From: Festucalex cinctus
Lineage: Eukaryota; Chordata; Actinopteri; Syngnathiformes; Syngnathidae
Reading direction: 5' to 3'
NCBI RefSeq assembly: GCF_051991245.1
Contig: NC_135413.1
Coordinates: 28,087,362 to 28,151,361 of the forward strand
Length of the DNA stretch: 64,000 bases
Shown: positions 35,353-49,057 of the stretch, piece after piece
Numbering within the stretch: position 1 is the first letter of the stretch
Layout of the letters: each line of letters begins with the position of its first letter
The notes under the pieces: generated by a model
Databases searched by the model: none
Told to the model about the DNA's origin: nothing
Seen by the model: the letters and a program-made list of their open reading frames with translations, nothing else
Translations under genes and position numbers: made by a program

Positions 35353-37363
35353 TCAGCGGAGTTGAAGGAGGAGCCCGCTGTGCGCCTGAGGAATGCACTT
35401 CCCGCAGAAACCACCGCAGCGGCCATAGATTCTTGTCCCGTCCTGCACAGACGAGCGGGACAAATGAGAATCCATTTGGAACAGCCAAGTTCCAGTTCCT
35501 TACCTCCGACCTGTGGACCTTGACAGAAACATAATTGCCCTGAGACGTCCATTTGGTGGCCTGGGCCACTCTGAGCCCGGTGCCAATCAGATTGATGCTG
35601 AACTGGCCCTGCAAGTAGCCAGCAAGTCAGTTATGAGGACAGATCAAGCCAATAAATCAAAACATGGATGATTGTTTCACCCACTTGTGGACACTTGGCG
35701 GCGCTGTAACAGTCGCCCGCTGTGGCAAAGGTCACAGGTCGACCAACGGGAGTGTGGGAGAAGCGCAGGTCGGTGACTGACGAACAGCAAAGATGAAAAT
35801 GTCGTCTCAATATGTATTATGATTTGATTTGATTATTATGTGCAAATGTGGTGGGAACATAAGGCAGTTCTCACAACTGTTTTAAACACTGTTACGATTG
35901 TTCCATAAAAAACTACTCGAGTAGTGGGTAACTTTACAATGCCTAGCGGCAGTTGTAAATAGTCTTAGCTAGCTGTTTGAACACATATAAACATGACAAA
36001 ATATAATATGATATATTACTTTAATGTATATACTCTATACACAACAATATAATGGATCATTAGTTCTGAAATCATAAGCCAGTAAAAAAAATAATTTGTT
36101 GAATTATTACTCTATTTAAAAAGGAAAAGTGTAAAAAAAATAAATAAATGCTTGCAATATATCACGTTATTAACTCATTCAAACCCAAAAACATATGTTT
36201 TTAATACTTTGTCCTGCACTCCCAAAAACTTATTTATATGTCTTATGTTTTTGTTTGTTTGTTTGTTTATTTGTTTGTTTGTTTTAATGCTAGAGCATAC
36301 AGAAGGCTCTGATACAGCTTCTGACATGAACAGGTCGCTTAAAGCAATGGTAGTTATTAAAAAAAAAAAAAAAAACGGCCAGTAGGTGGCAGCAGAGTAT
36401 AAGAGATCAGCCAGAGCGATGTTGCAACAAGCTATTTTTGCCAGTGTGTAGAACAGGTTTGTAAATAATGACTAAACTTAGCTATATACGAATGCTAATT
36501 GCAAAACGGAAACAGATACAAGTATGCTTACATTTTTTTTTTCCTGGTTAAAGCGAGAGACTAATCTTTCTTTTGGCCGGTTCCATGTTGTTGTTGTTGT
36601 TGTTTTTAAAGCAATAGAACCGAATATTCTGTGGTCAAAATCCAGTAGAACAGATGCTAATGGAGCTAATGGGGTGGCTACAGTGAAAATGGCTGGGTGA
36701 GAATGAGTTAAAAGTGAAGACAATTTGCAATTTTTATATTTTAACAAGAAACCCAAGTTTGAACTGCAAAACATGGTCTGCCTTTACAGGCCACATAAAA
36801 CGACGCAGTGGGCCGAAACTAGCTCTCGGGCCATGCAAAGCTGAAAATGTCGTCGTCGTGACTTTGAGTATGCTCATTGCAAGTTTGCTACTGTTTGTAG
36901 CTTGCGCAACACGTGAACCTCTTTCTCAAACTTTGCTGTGATACAATCAAAAGCAGCGATTGCAATGGAGCTCAATTTACAATAAGGAGGTTAATTAAGT
37001 TTATCATTCATTCTTCATAAAAATAAAAACACATTGAAACTACTCTATCCCCAAAAACTTGCTAAAATTGATTTATTAATTCATTAAAAGTCAATCAATT
37101 TTAGTCTGAAATAACAAGCTGTTGCGCAGCATCTCATCGTACTTCATCATGAAGTTGTTTACCTCTCTCAGCGCTTTTCAAGCTGCCAAATCCAAAATGA
37201 GTCCCATGCCGAGGGAGGATGATGAGCACATGTGCATTTAGGATGAAGCCGACGGGATAAATTGCCAATCCACTAATCATGTACGGGAAGGTAATGAGCA
37301 GCGTGACGTCGCCTGTCGGATGTTGCATGCAACCGTATTTGATGGCGATGCTTTCTCTTGAGA

Positions 37364-37396
<33 letters not shown>

Positions 37397-38377
37397 GATA
37401 TCATGGGAATCAGCTTGTGCTTTGGGAAGGTCATTTGTTCTTCGGGGCAAAGTGGATTTTGTAGAAAATGAGCCGGGATGACGCACTCGGGCGCCCGTGT
37501 GTGGTCTCGCCGTGGCTGGCAGACATGCAATGACGAAGGTCATGAACTCACTCGGTATCCTCAGCGTGCTCAGGTCCAGACGGACCTTGTGGAAGAGGGT
37601 GTACCCCGCCGCCGTGTAGTCATTCCTGCAGTTGCAGTCCTGCCTTCGGCTGCCGTTGTAGGGGCACTCGAAGGGGTTCAGCAGCCTTCGTGGACGACAC
37701 ATCGAGAGTTGACGATACGGATCCTGACGTTGACGTCACGCGCGTCCCAAAATGGCCGTTAGCGCAGCCATTTCGGCATGATAGAAAAACGCATCTGGTA
37801 CTTTTGAGTAAACGGCAAAAACAATGATTGACAGCTGTTGTGGACCAGCTGCCACAACGAAAAAAGAAAAAAAAATAGCTCAGCATGCATTCAGGCTACC
37901 AAAAGAAGAATCAATATACTGTATAGCCAATGTCGCACTTTCTACATAGTGGCTGAATACGGTGTTCGTTGAGATCTTTGGAAAAGATGAACTGAACACA
38001 CCCGTAAAGCCGTTTAGAGTAGGGATAGACCGATTATCGGCTGGGCCGATTATCGGCGCCGATATTTAGCATTTTGAGAAATATCGGCATCGGCCATTTT
38101 GACGAATCATATGGCCGATAATAGATCCATTTTTTTTTTTAAGTGTTAACTTCAGGAAACTAATTTAAATGTAAATGTTTTAAAAAAGTTTTTATTTTCA
38201 TTTTTGTCGACCCTGGGAACTCTCTGCACCTTCTGTTTTTGGTTGAAATTAAAACTGAGATAAGTAAAAATGTAATACTTTGGATATTTTTAAATTTTGG
38301 AAGACTTTTATTTCGTGTAGAAAAAAAAACCCTTAAAAATATTTTACTAACCCTAAAAGTTGCTCAATAAACATATG

Positions 38378-38422
<45 letters not shown>

Positions 38423-41400
38423 TAAGAGCTGGAGTTTGTATTTTTTCCAAATTTTGATGTCCCTTTTTAGTGAAAATGAATATCGGCTCCAAATATCGGT
38501 TATCGGCATCCTTCACTACTAATAATTGGTATCGGTATCGGGCCCGAAAAAACCTTATCGGTCTATCTCTAGTTTAGAGTCGGTCTACTATCACGTACCT
38601 GTAGCCGTACACTTCCGAGTAATTGTCCGTCTGGCCGCTGCGCAGCGTCACGTATTCCTTGGGGAAATCCGTTTGCATCTCCGCGCAGTAAATCTGCAGA
38701 AGAAGAAAGAGCAGATGAGCGCGTTGCGGAGGAAGTGACTCACAAAGCGTGAACGCACCTGAAGGATGCGGGACTTGACTTTGAGGTAATATTCCCCATC
38801 CATCCTGACGCCCTGTCGCATCTGCACCTCCCGACACGAGGTGAATAACTGACCTTGAGGGCAACAATATTCGTTTTTATCGTGTGTTAATGGAGCAAAC
38901 CAGATAACAAAAGCATCCATAACGCACAATGAGTAATTATTCAGAAAGCATGAACATACTTCGGCTTTTCAAGCTATCTATTCAAAATCAGAAAGCATTT
39001 AATTTCGACACTGAGAAAAAAAAGGCCTTAGTGAAAAATGACTAAAGCGTTGAAAATAAATACATACTTGATATGATAGTTGACTTCAGCCAATTTAATT
39101 CAAGTTGATGAAAAAAATGGTCTTGAATAACATCCATCCATTCTCTGAACCGCTTGCTCCTCACAAGGGTCGCGGGGGGTGCTGGAGCCTAACTCAGCTG
39201 GCTATGGGCAGTAGGCGGGTCTTTAATAACAATTAAAATTAAACAAAATAACATTAATAATGTCTTGTTGATAATGATTAAAAAGGGGTCTGTCTTTAAT
39301 AATAATAAAAATAAAAAATAAATAAAAATTTAATATAATTAAATATAAATAAACTTGACTTGACTTAATAATAACTAGAGCTGCGAGCAGCTATTAAGGG
39401 CCCAAGTCTTGATCTGTTCCAGGCCAAGTTTGAAGTCAATCGGATCACATGTGTAGGAGAAGTGGGCAAAAGAATGCCTCCTGTAAATGTGCAAAAATCG
39501 GCAAAAAACGGACATTAAATTTTTTTTAGCTCACTTCCTTTTCATTTTATCATATGGGTCCAAGAAAGTCTTTTGTAGGTCTGTGAATATTGATGAAACT
39601 TGGCTCTCTTCTCATGCTAATTGCTGCAAAACGGAAATAGATACAAATACACATTTTCTTCCTGATGAAAGAAGAGACTCTAATCTTTCTTTTGGTAGGT
39701 TCCATGTTTTCATAGCAATTGAACAAAATATTCTGTTGGCCTTGCAAAATCAGTCAAAATCCAGTAAAACAGCGAGGAGCGAAGGTGGTTGCTTCAGTAT
39801 AAGTTCAATTCACCTGCGCCACAACTTAGACCTGGTTTCATTTGGTCTAAAGTCTGGTCTACTTTCCATCAGCAAATTGTTAATGTGCCGGGGTGTGTTT
39901 AACTGAAAATGCCCTCCCCTCAGTTTGCCGAAGTCTAACAAATTTCCAAACAAGATAAACTCGACTTGTCCCGGCGTTCGCCTGTCAACAAAAACAGTGT
40001 TCAATTTCATTCTTGCTTTGACACGGAAAAATAACATGCCAGAGGGAACTTACTACTTCAATGATTGTATACCATTAAAAAGCAACAGGGGTTCTTGCTC
40101 TGGTTTGAGAATGCTAATCCCACCGTCTGCAATGAATGAAAAGTTTGGCTCATGTCAGCGGTGGTTGTGAGTCATATGAATAAAATGCTTGTTGATGGAA
40201 TGAAGAGATGAACGCGACTAAAACAAACACCGCTGTGATGAATTCACGTTTCCTTAAATGGAGATCTGCTGTCTCAAATCTTTCACGACGCGCGTTGCCT
40301 GTTCTTGTTTGCCCGGAGTCCCTCAGGGGCCATCTCGTGCTGATTAGCATTAATACTTGACCGCAGGACTGGCTGGAGTCCGAGCATATCGTTTTAATTC
40401 CGCCGCCACGGACCGGCCGGGCAAACGCGCAAAGTCTGGCCCGCTGCCGACGCGTGACGAGCTCGCAAGTTCACAAAGGAGGCGGGCGGCGTTTTCACAG
40501 GCCAGGATTTGCGGAAAAGCGCCGACTGCCCATTTATCCGACCGCGAGGTAATCACTTCAAGAGGCTCTCGGGCCGAGACGCCGTTCTGGCTAATGTGTT
40601 AAAATGAAGCGAAAAGGGGGGAAAAAAACAGTTGAGTTTCTATAAACACAATCAGATACGCTGTTGGCCAACGTACACAACGCAGTCAATTTGATATCGT
40701 TACTGCGAGGGAGTCGAGGGGACGTTTGACTTACATTCCCCCTCTTGACACGCAGCTCGTGACTCGGGTCTCTCCGAGGGACGGCACTGCTTGGACGCGG
40801 CGCCTTTGGAGGTCACGCACTCCACGCTGCGCTCCATCACTCCTGAGCCGCACGTCTGAGAGCACTGGCAGCGAGACATTTATTGATGATCAACGACAAT
40901 ATAATTGAATCAGCCTTTATTAGCATACGTGGCAAGAAACTTCATCATGTCTGACTTTGATTTTCTTTTAAACGATCTCATCTAACTTGTGGAAATCCTC
41001 GATATTTTTAGATAATTCACCTCATAAATTAGCAAATTTAAAATCATCCACAGTTGACTTTTAATCAACAATTTGCTTGACTTTTATTTTTCTTCTTCTT
41101 GTGTCCTAGCATAGTATGGGGGCGGGAATTTAATAAGCTTTGGCTTCTTCCCGTCAGCCCTTTTTCTTTTCGGGTATTTTAAATGCTGTAATTGTATGAT
41201 GAAATGTTCAATTTGTCACAATGATGTCCGAAAGGAAAAATGAACCAATAAAACCAAACTTAAAACCCAACTGACGACATAAATTGCTTGCTCTACACTT
41301 GAGTACACCCGAAAAAAAGTACAAATCTGAAAAATAAATAAATAAATAAAATACAAATAAAAATGGACACAAGTTTTTCACATTGCAGCGATGTTATATT

Positions 41401-44400
41401 TGTGCCGAGTAAAAACAAAATAATTTAGAAAACATTTTTGCCAATTTTCTGACATGTTATTGACCAAACCAGGATTTGAACCACAATGAATTTGTCTGTT
41501 TTCAATTTGAAACAATGTTCTGTTTTTAAATGAAAAAAAAGAGAAATTAAAACATGTCTTTCATCGACAAAATCAACAGATGAATCAATTATTAAAATAA
41601 CAGTCAGTTGGTTCCGTAGAGCAAACTGACGATGTTAACAAGCTACCTAAGAACATGTGAACGTAGGTGAATACATGAGATAAGAAACCAACAAAATAAG
41701 GCGCAAACTTCCCATGTTTTTCTTTTTTTTCCATCTAAGAAACACGGGACGCTGAAAGTCGATCCGCCGGGCTTCATGTTCTGTCGCCATCTGTTGGTCG
41801 TCATTATGATTTTTGTTGGACTGGTTGTGACTTAGGGCAACTGCCCCTTTTAATTCATTTTCTCCCAATAACGTGTAAATACGTTTTTTTTTAATGCTCT
41901 AAGTGTCCCAAAGACGTATTTATATGTTGTTGTTTTTTTTATGCTAGAGCATACAGAAGGCTTTGATGCAGCCTCTCAACTGCAAAGAACGGTTGCAGAA
42001 ATGGTAGTTATTACACAAACGGCCAGCAGGTGGCAGCAGAGCAAAGGAGATCAACCAGGGCCATGTAGGAAAAAAGCTCAATTACTTACAATTTTGAATA
42101 GATTTGTGAAAACTGATGAAATGTAGCTCTCTTCTAATGCTAATTGCTGCAAAACGGAAACAGATAGAAACATACTTTTTTTTAAGACTTTAATCTTTCT
42201 TTTGATAGGTTCCATGCTTTTATAGCAATTAAACACAATATTCTGTGGGCCTTGCAAAATCAGTCAAAATCCAGTAAAACAGCTGGGAGCGAACGGGATT
42301 GCTTCTGTGAAAATGGCTGGGAGTGAATGAGTTAATGATCAATAAAGTCATCTGAATCTGAAACTGACACACCAAGAAACTGGTCGAGCACGTAAGTAAG
42401 AAAGTAAAAAGCTAAGAAAGCAACAAAGGAACAAAACTGAGAAACAAGCTGCAGAAGAATGCTAACCTTGCTCCAAGGGCCGACTTTCCAGTAGGAGCCC
42501 TGCGGGCAGTCCTTGAGGAGGCACGGCCTGGTGTTCAGAGGCCGGGGCTCCGGGCAGCGGCTTCCGGCGGCAGGCGATTGTGCGGCGTAAAGACGCGGGG
42601 CCTGAGAGGAGGGTGTCGTGGAGCAGGAGACCACACGCTGTTGGTAACCGACGCCACAGCTAGCGGAACACTGACACATGCACACACACACAAAAAAAGA
42701 AGTTCTTTCATTCAAACGTGTTTTGGAATGCGGCATGATATCCGGAAGCGCCACTCGAGTTCGAACCTGCGACCAGTCCCCTGTAGTCCACACGTGGCGG
42801 CACGGGGCCCCTTCGCACGGCTGTCGCGACGGCGGTCGCGCCGACGGCTCGCAGTAATCCGCCTGCGCCGGCGTCATCCTGGGGCCCACGCAGTCCACGT
42901 CCCGGCTCCTCACGCCGCCTCCGCAGGTGGCGTTACACTGCCGGCAAACGCAAGGGAGAGCGTTGACAGAGTGGGGGCGCTGTTGTACTTCCCGCCAGGC
43001 TTCGTTGGGCTCAAAGCAGCTGGACCCGTTTAACAAGTGCTCCTATAAAAGCTGATCCGATGATTTCCCTCAGCACCATTTAAAAGAGCGTTTATGTGAC
43101 CATAAAGATGAATTTTGTGGAAAGCGTTTTGAACATGTACAGCAAAGTCCTGCAAATTCATGGCTTGGATTTCGAACATACATAAAATAATAATAATTAA
43201 TAAACAGCAAAAATGAACGTAAACTCAGTAATTGGATCATTTAAATAATTTATTTGTATGAAAGTAGAAACTTGACACCATGTTATGTTGTTGTTGGGTA
43301 AATAACAGATTTAAATTTACTGTTCTTGGCCTTGGACTAGCTCGTGTACAGTGTTCTAGTGTTCCCTTGTTTTCCGCTGAGGTTAGGTTCCAAAAAAATA
43401 CCCGCAATAAATCAAATCCACGTTTTATGTTTTACATTTATTATAAATGTTTGAAGGCTCTAAAACACCTTACCACACAGTTTATACACTTTTCTCATCA
43501 TACATTTTCTCACATTTCTCTCTTGTTTAAACATTGCCAATGTTCAAACCTTCAGAAATTTTATAAAATAGGTACATTACTGTAAAAAAAAATTTAAAAA
43601 AATGCGCGCAACATTGCAGTAAAAAAAAAAAAACATCCGCGAAGCAGCGAGGCCGCGGAAAGTCAACCGCGTTACAGCGAGGGAACACTGTAGTCTACTT
43701 TGCTGTTACAATTTGCCCGGATTCACTAACATTTATTATTGCTTGTGAATACAAAAAGATGAGTGCAATGACTATACTATATATAATAAAAACACATTTT
43801 TGTTTGCCCTTGTGTGACGTTATGCAAGTTTGTGTTAACAAACTGGGCTCGTAAGCTACCTAACAATTCTGACAAACCTCATGTGAAGGTGTTTTTTTTT
43901 TTTTTTTTAGTTGAATAATTTCGAATGCAGTCATTTATGTAACATGGGTTCATGACTGTGTACATGGTAGATGTTTATGATCATCTGTTTTAAATGTTTT
44001 ACGGCCATTTTGTGGCATCTACAGTCAGTATTTATTGCCTGCGGAGTTTACATGCCTAGGATGCATTTGATGACAATTTATGTTTTTTTTGTTTTTTTTT
44101 ATGTGACTGAATGTCTCTTCTGTTTCTCGAGGCAACATAGGCAGTCATCTGAGCACGGCAAACATTCCTGCAGGAGAAGATCCTGCTATTTTATGCCGTT
44201 GGAGGACAAAGAAAGCCTCACGACAGCAACGAGGGAAGATGAAAAGCTACACAAGTGTGACGTCATTTACAGAACGATGTGTACCCGAGATTCCTCATGA
44301 GCAGTGCAGGAGAGCGATTGAGCCTTCAGGTTGTCTCTTTAATGAGCCCAAGAAAAATAGCATAATGACATGCTTTAACATGTGTACATCTGCCTAACAG

Positions 44401-47400
44401 TCGGGGGTAGTGAGCAAGGATGTCGATTGAAGATACGAAAAACTAAGACAACGTGCACATGTATGCAAAGAAAGACATTTAAGTCTATGGGAGAATGCTA
44501 TCCAGGCAAGATAAATCTAATCTAACCTAATCTAACAGCGTTCGTATTCCCTGAGCACACTGACACTGAGAGCGTGACTGCCACCTACTGCAGTGGATGT
44601 GTAATTACACTTAATACGGGCTAACGCGCCCCTCAGTTGGGCCCAGCCCACTATTTCAGAAAGGCTGCCCTAACTTCATTAACAAAGCAATAAACTACCG
44701 CACAACTGAATTAACTGAAGAATTTAACTAGCTAACTAAATACCAAATAAATATGCTAATTTACAAACTAACGCACTAAGAAATAAAAAGACAAACAAAC
44801 ACGCCAAAAAAACATTTGTCAAAACAAACACTACGGCACAACGTGGTACGACACTCAATTCTAAATTCAGATTTGCCTATATAGTGTAAAAACTACTTAA
44901 AAATCCATGATATAGCGGGCACGAACGTTAAATCATGACATAGCGGTGTCCGTTCGAAGATTTTGATTCGAATGAAACTTGGTGTACTTGTTGATAATGA
45001 TGGCACAACGCTGAATTTCAAATTTCAGGTCTATCGGAGCAGATCTTTGAGAGCTATGGCCCGTCGAATTTGGACATTTTTGGCAAAAAGGGGCGTGGCC
45101 ACCATCCTTTGAACCCTTCTATCTCAGGAACTACCGGGTCAATCTTCACAAAACTGGTATTGTGGGAAACGGAATTCAACATGGATTCCAAATTTGCTCT
45201 CATTTAAAAGATTGGTGCATATTTTCACATTTAATATGACCTTGAAATTGACCATGTGGATCATGTGACCTGAACTCAATATTTCATGAAATGTAATCTC
45301 TCACGTGCTCTAAAACATACAAGTTTCAGAATAAGGAGTCCAAAATACCCAAAGTATCCATATACCCGTAGATCAGGGGTGTCAAACTCACGCTAGCTTA
45401 GGGGCCGCATGGAGGAAAATATATTATCAAGTGGGCCGCATCGGAAAAATAATGGTATATAACTTAAAAACAATTGCTGTCATTTATACGCAGATTTTCG
45501 TAGACCAGACCTAAATTACGGAGCTCAATTGTAATCATATTTTTCCGAAAAATAACACAAATGCAAATAGAACACAGCAACACTTTGCCGGTATACATTC
45601 TGGACGTGTGAAATCGACCTGTTTTGCATATATATTGTTCCCAGAATGCACTGCATGGCGCAGTTAATGATGTTATAAGGACGTTTATCCTTGTCATATC
45701 TATTTGTGTTACCGGAATTTGTGTCGTATTTAACACATTTATGTTGGTGTATGATTACAAAAAAATAATAATAATAATTAAACAAACTGTAGTTAAAGTT
45801 GTGTGTAAAATAATGACATCCCGGACGACGATTCCCTGGACAAGTTGCATTGGTCATCTGAGGACTGCTTGTGAAATTACAAAGTTATATGTTTTGATTG
45901 TGGCTGGCTGATTAATTAGTCGGACATTACAAATTTTAAATTTATTTTTTTTTTTTTAACAACAAAATTATCTCGCGGGCCGGATTAAACCCATTTGCGG
46001 GCCTGATCCGGCCCGCGGGCCGTATGTTTGACACCCCTGCCGTAGATTCTCGATGATCATTGATGGCATGGAACGACCCAGCAGAGGAAGGTTGTCATGG
46101 CCCTATAATGCAGCCCAAAAAAAAAAAAAAAAAAGCAAAGAAAATGGCTTCTTACTCACTTCTTTCCATGGAGCGGCGACCCAAGTGTAATGGGTGCATT
46201 CCGCAGCTTGGCACCGCTGGACGCCGGCGGGCCGTGATGGAGCGTCACATAGATCTTCCCTGACCTTTCCGCTGCCTTTCAGCCGGCAGTAGACGCCTCG
46301 GCTCTGGTGTCCCAATCCGCATGTGACCGAGCACTGGCGAGAAAAAAAAAGGGGCTTGCGTCAGATCGACAAAGTCGGATTGTGGAATGATATCTATAAC
46401 TGTCAGCTGCTTTCAAGCTGCTGAGCTATAAACTTGAAAAGACAGTTTGTCGCTGCTCGCTTAACCGCGCAACAGCTTTCATGTGCTTGAAGATCGCACC
46501 TGCATACTGAGGACGTTTCAAGGCCTCAGACGATTATGCGCAATTTTGTCCAAACTCAAAGAAATTCAAAACTGAACCGGCCTCAGTGATGAATGTCAAT
46601 CAGCAGGGCTTGCCACAAACAAACAAAAAAGCAAACATGGTGAATCAGCATTTAGCTGTTATGCTGCAAGAAAAAGCAATAGGCTGCCAGCAAGTTTCAA
46701 ATGACAAACTGTTTTGGCTATTCATAGTTACGGTTTAAACAATCAATAAAAAAAAAAAAAAATAAAAAAAATGGAAGGGGCGTGGCTCTGTCCCTATTAT
46801 TAGTAGTCAAGGAGACCGATAACTGATATTCATTTGCAGTGAAAGAGTATATATTCATGTCAAACTAAAAAAGTAAAAATAAAATTAAAATAAAATAATA
46901 ATTTTAATATATCTATTTATTTAGTTAGTCATTTATTTATTTAGTCATTTATGTATTTATTTAGTCATTTATTTATTTTGAATTTTGGCGGTTTTGGGCC
47001 ATACTGCCAAGTCGAAATGTTATTCAAATGAGGGGGCGGTCCTAAGCGTGTCTTGGGTTGGACTCTGCCGTTGCAAGATGCCCGTCATTGGTCGAGTGAG
47101 CAGCTCAGCAAACGAGGAAGTCTTGCCGGCTTGCAATGGCGAGCTCCAGCAATGGCCGACTATCGTGACTAAATAAATGACTAAATAAATAAATACAGGA
47201 CTAAAAGTGAAAAAAAAAACGGATTTATTTCCATTTATATTTATTTTTTTTAATATAATTTTCGAATGATATATTTTTTTTTATATTCATTTTTATTTTC
47301 ACTTTTAGTCATTTATTTATTTCTTTAGTCATTTATTTATTTTGAATTATGGCAGTTTTGGTCCTCCATACATGTCTGCATGCTCACGACTTTTTTTTAC

Positions 47401-49026
47401 AGGACCATGATTACTTCCAGAACTACACAACACTGCAAAAGAGGAGGAGGAGGCCCACAAAGAGATGGCGTCAAAGGATCTTTGGGGATTTTAGTTATTT
47501 GAGTAGAAGGAGGAGGGGTGGGGGTGGGGGGGGGGGGGGGGTACTCTCTGTGGAGACTTTAAAATGTGGGGGATGAGGTGGGGGAAAAAAAAACAGTCTG
47601 AATGCATTTTGTCTATGCGCCATCCCACTGCGTACTTGTTCTGAGAAGATAAAGCTGGTGACACAACATTCTTGTTCAGGCTGCTCTGTGACTTGTACAG
47701 CGCATTCAAAAGAATGATTCATAAACATTTTTGCTTGAGTGGAATCGTTTCTCTTCACGTTTATTGCCCAAAGGTGTGAATGGTTGTTTTTCTTCTAAAT
47801 GTGCACTGATGAAAAAGTTACAATTATAAGCGGTGAAGAAAATGGACGACAGCACATAAATGCTACTACTGTACTGCATAAAGAGTATACATAACACGTC
47901 GCCACGGCAACACCGCATTACGTTGACTGCAATATGTTCATTCGGGATAATAAGTAAGAAGGCTTTGTCATGTCAAGGTGCATATTGGAAAAAGACGAGA
48001 CAGGTGACAAAAACTGTCCAGTTCCAAGTCCGATTTTCAAAGGTCAAACAATGTGAGCGATAAGTATGTCTCACAAGTATTAATAATTTATAGAATGAAT
48101 ATAATCTAGGGCTTGGTTTAAAAAAATGGAATCATTTATTGAATCGATTTTTCTTTTCGAGCCTGATATTGATTCATAAAAGCATGAATCAATTATTTTA
48201 ATGTCTTTTTCCCCATAAATTCACAACAAAAAATTTTTGTATCTTGCTTTTTTTTTTTAAATTTACTGCTCACACGAATTTAAAATTATTTTCTTACGTT
48301 TAAGAAAGACCTAACTTTTTGCACTTTAAGACAATTCAAAACGTTTTTAATATATATTTGCAATTAGTGAATTAGACTTATGCAAATATATTCATTTCAT
48401 CCTTGCTGATGTCAATGTTTATGTAACAGCTAAGACTTTATAACGCTGTTAATTTTCATTATAAACAAAATCAAACATCAATCCAAGTCCAATTTTCATA
48501 GGTCATACAACTTTTCAAACGTGAGCCATAAATATGGCTGACGAGTAGCTCTAAATTATATCATTTATGTTTTCATGGTGTTTGAAGTCTAATGCTACCA
48601 ATCTGCCAATAAATAATAATAATTTTGTCCTAAATGTCCTAAATTCACACATGTAAGCTTCTGTGAGTGAGTGAGTGAAAGAAAAAAAAGAAAAAAGAAA
48701 AAAATCCGTGCGTGCTTTCAAATCGCCGCGGGAGTGACGTCACGCAGCCGACAAGTTAGCCCGGCCCCGTTTGCGACATGCCACTCCCCCGCCCTGCGAT
48801 TGGCTGGAGGGGTACAAACACTGTCTTTCCACAGAAAAATCCCGCTGTTTACAAAACAAACACAAAATGGCAAAATACAGGCTGGGAGGGGGGTGGGGGG
48901 TTAGGACAAAATCACCACCAGAAATTAAGAGAAGCCCAGATCTGTAAATTGAGAAGTAGCTTGATGGTTTAAATCTCTGTATTTTAAAAAGTGCATTTTC
49001 CTGAGTGAAACCGGCAGACTATACCC

Positions 49027-49057
<31 letters not shown>

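Larger units (their letters stand above)
35353..38853 (-). other. GON domain exons (six exons)
   Basis: The reading begins CQLFTSCREVQ and runs to the stop codon, about 203 residues. The cysteine pattern is preserved: TSCREV, IYCAEM, ECPYNG, CNCRNDY, GDCYSAAKC and CGGFCGKC. The extension after CGGFCGKC is short (IPQAHSGLLLQLR), a normal terminus for the family. A MITE (38030-38571) and a TTAA element (36170-36711) sit in the introns. Confidence 0.9.

Noticed and set aside
35234..35614. 126-codon minus-strand frame as one exon
   Set aside because: Only 35504-35608 is exon. The rest reads through an intron, and the real last exon (35353-35442) is in another frame.
42578..43033. 151-codon plus-strand open frame
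   Set aside because: It overlaps two ADAMTS thrombospondin exons in antisense; the minus strand carries the conserved cysteines and splice sites.
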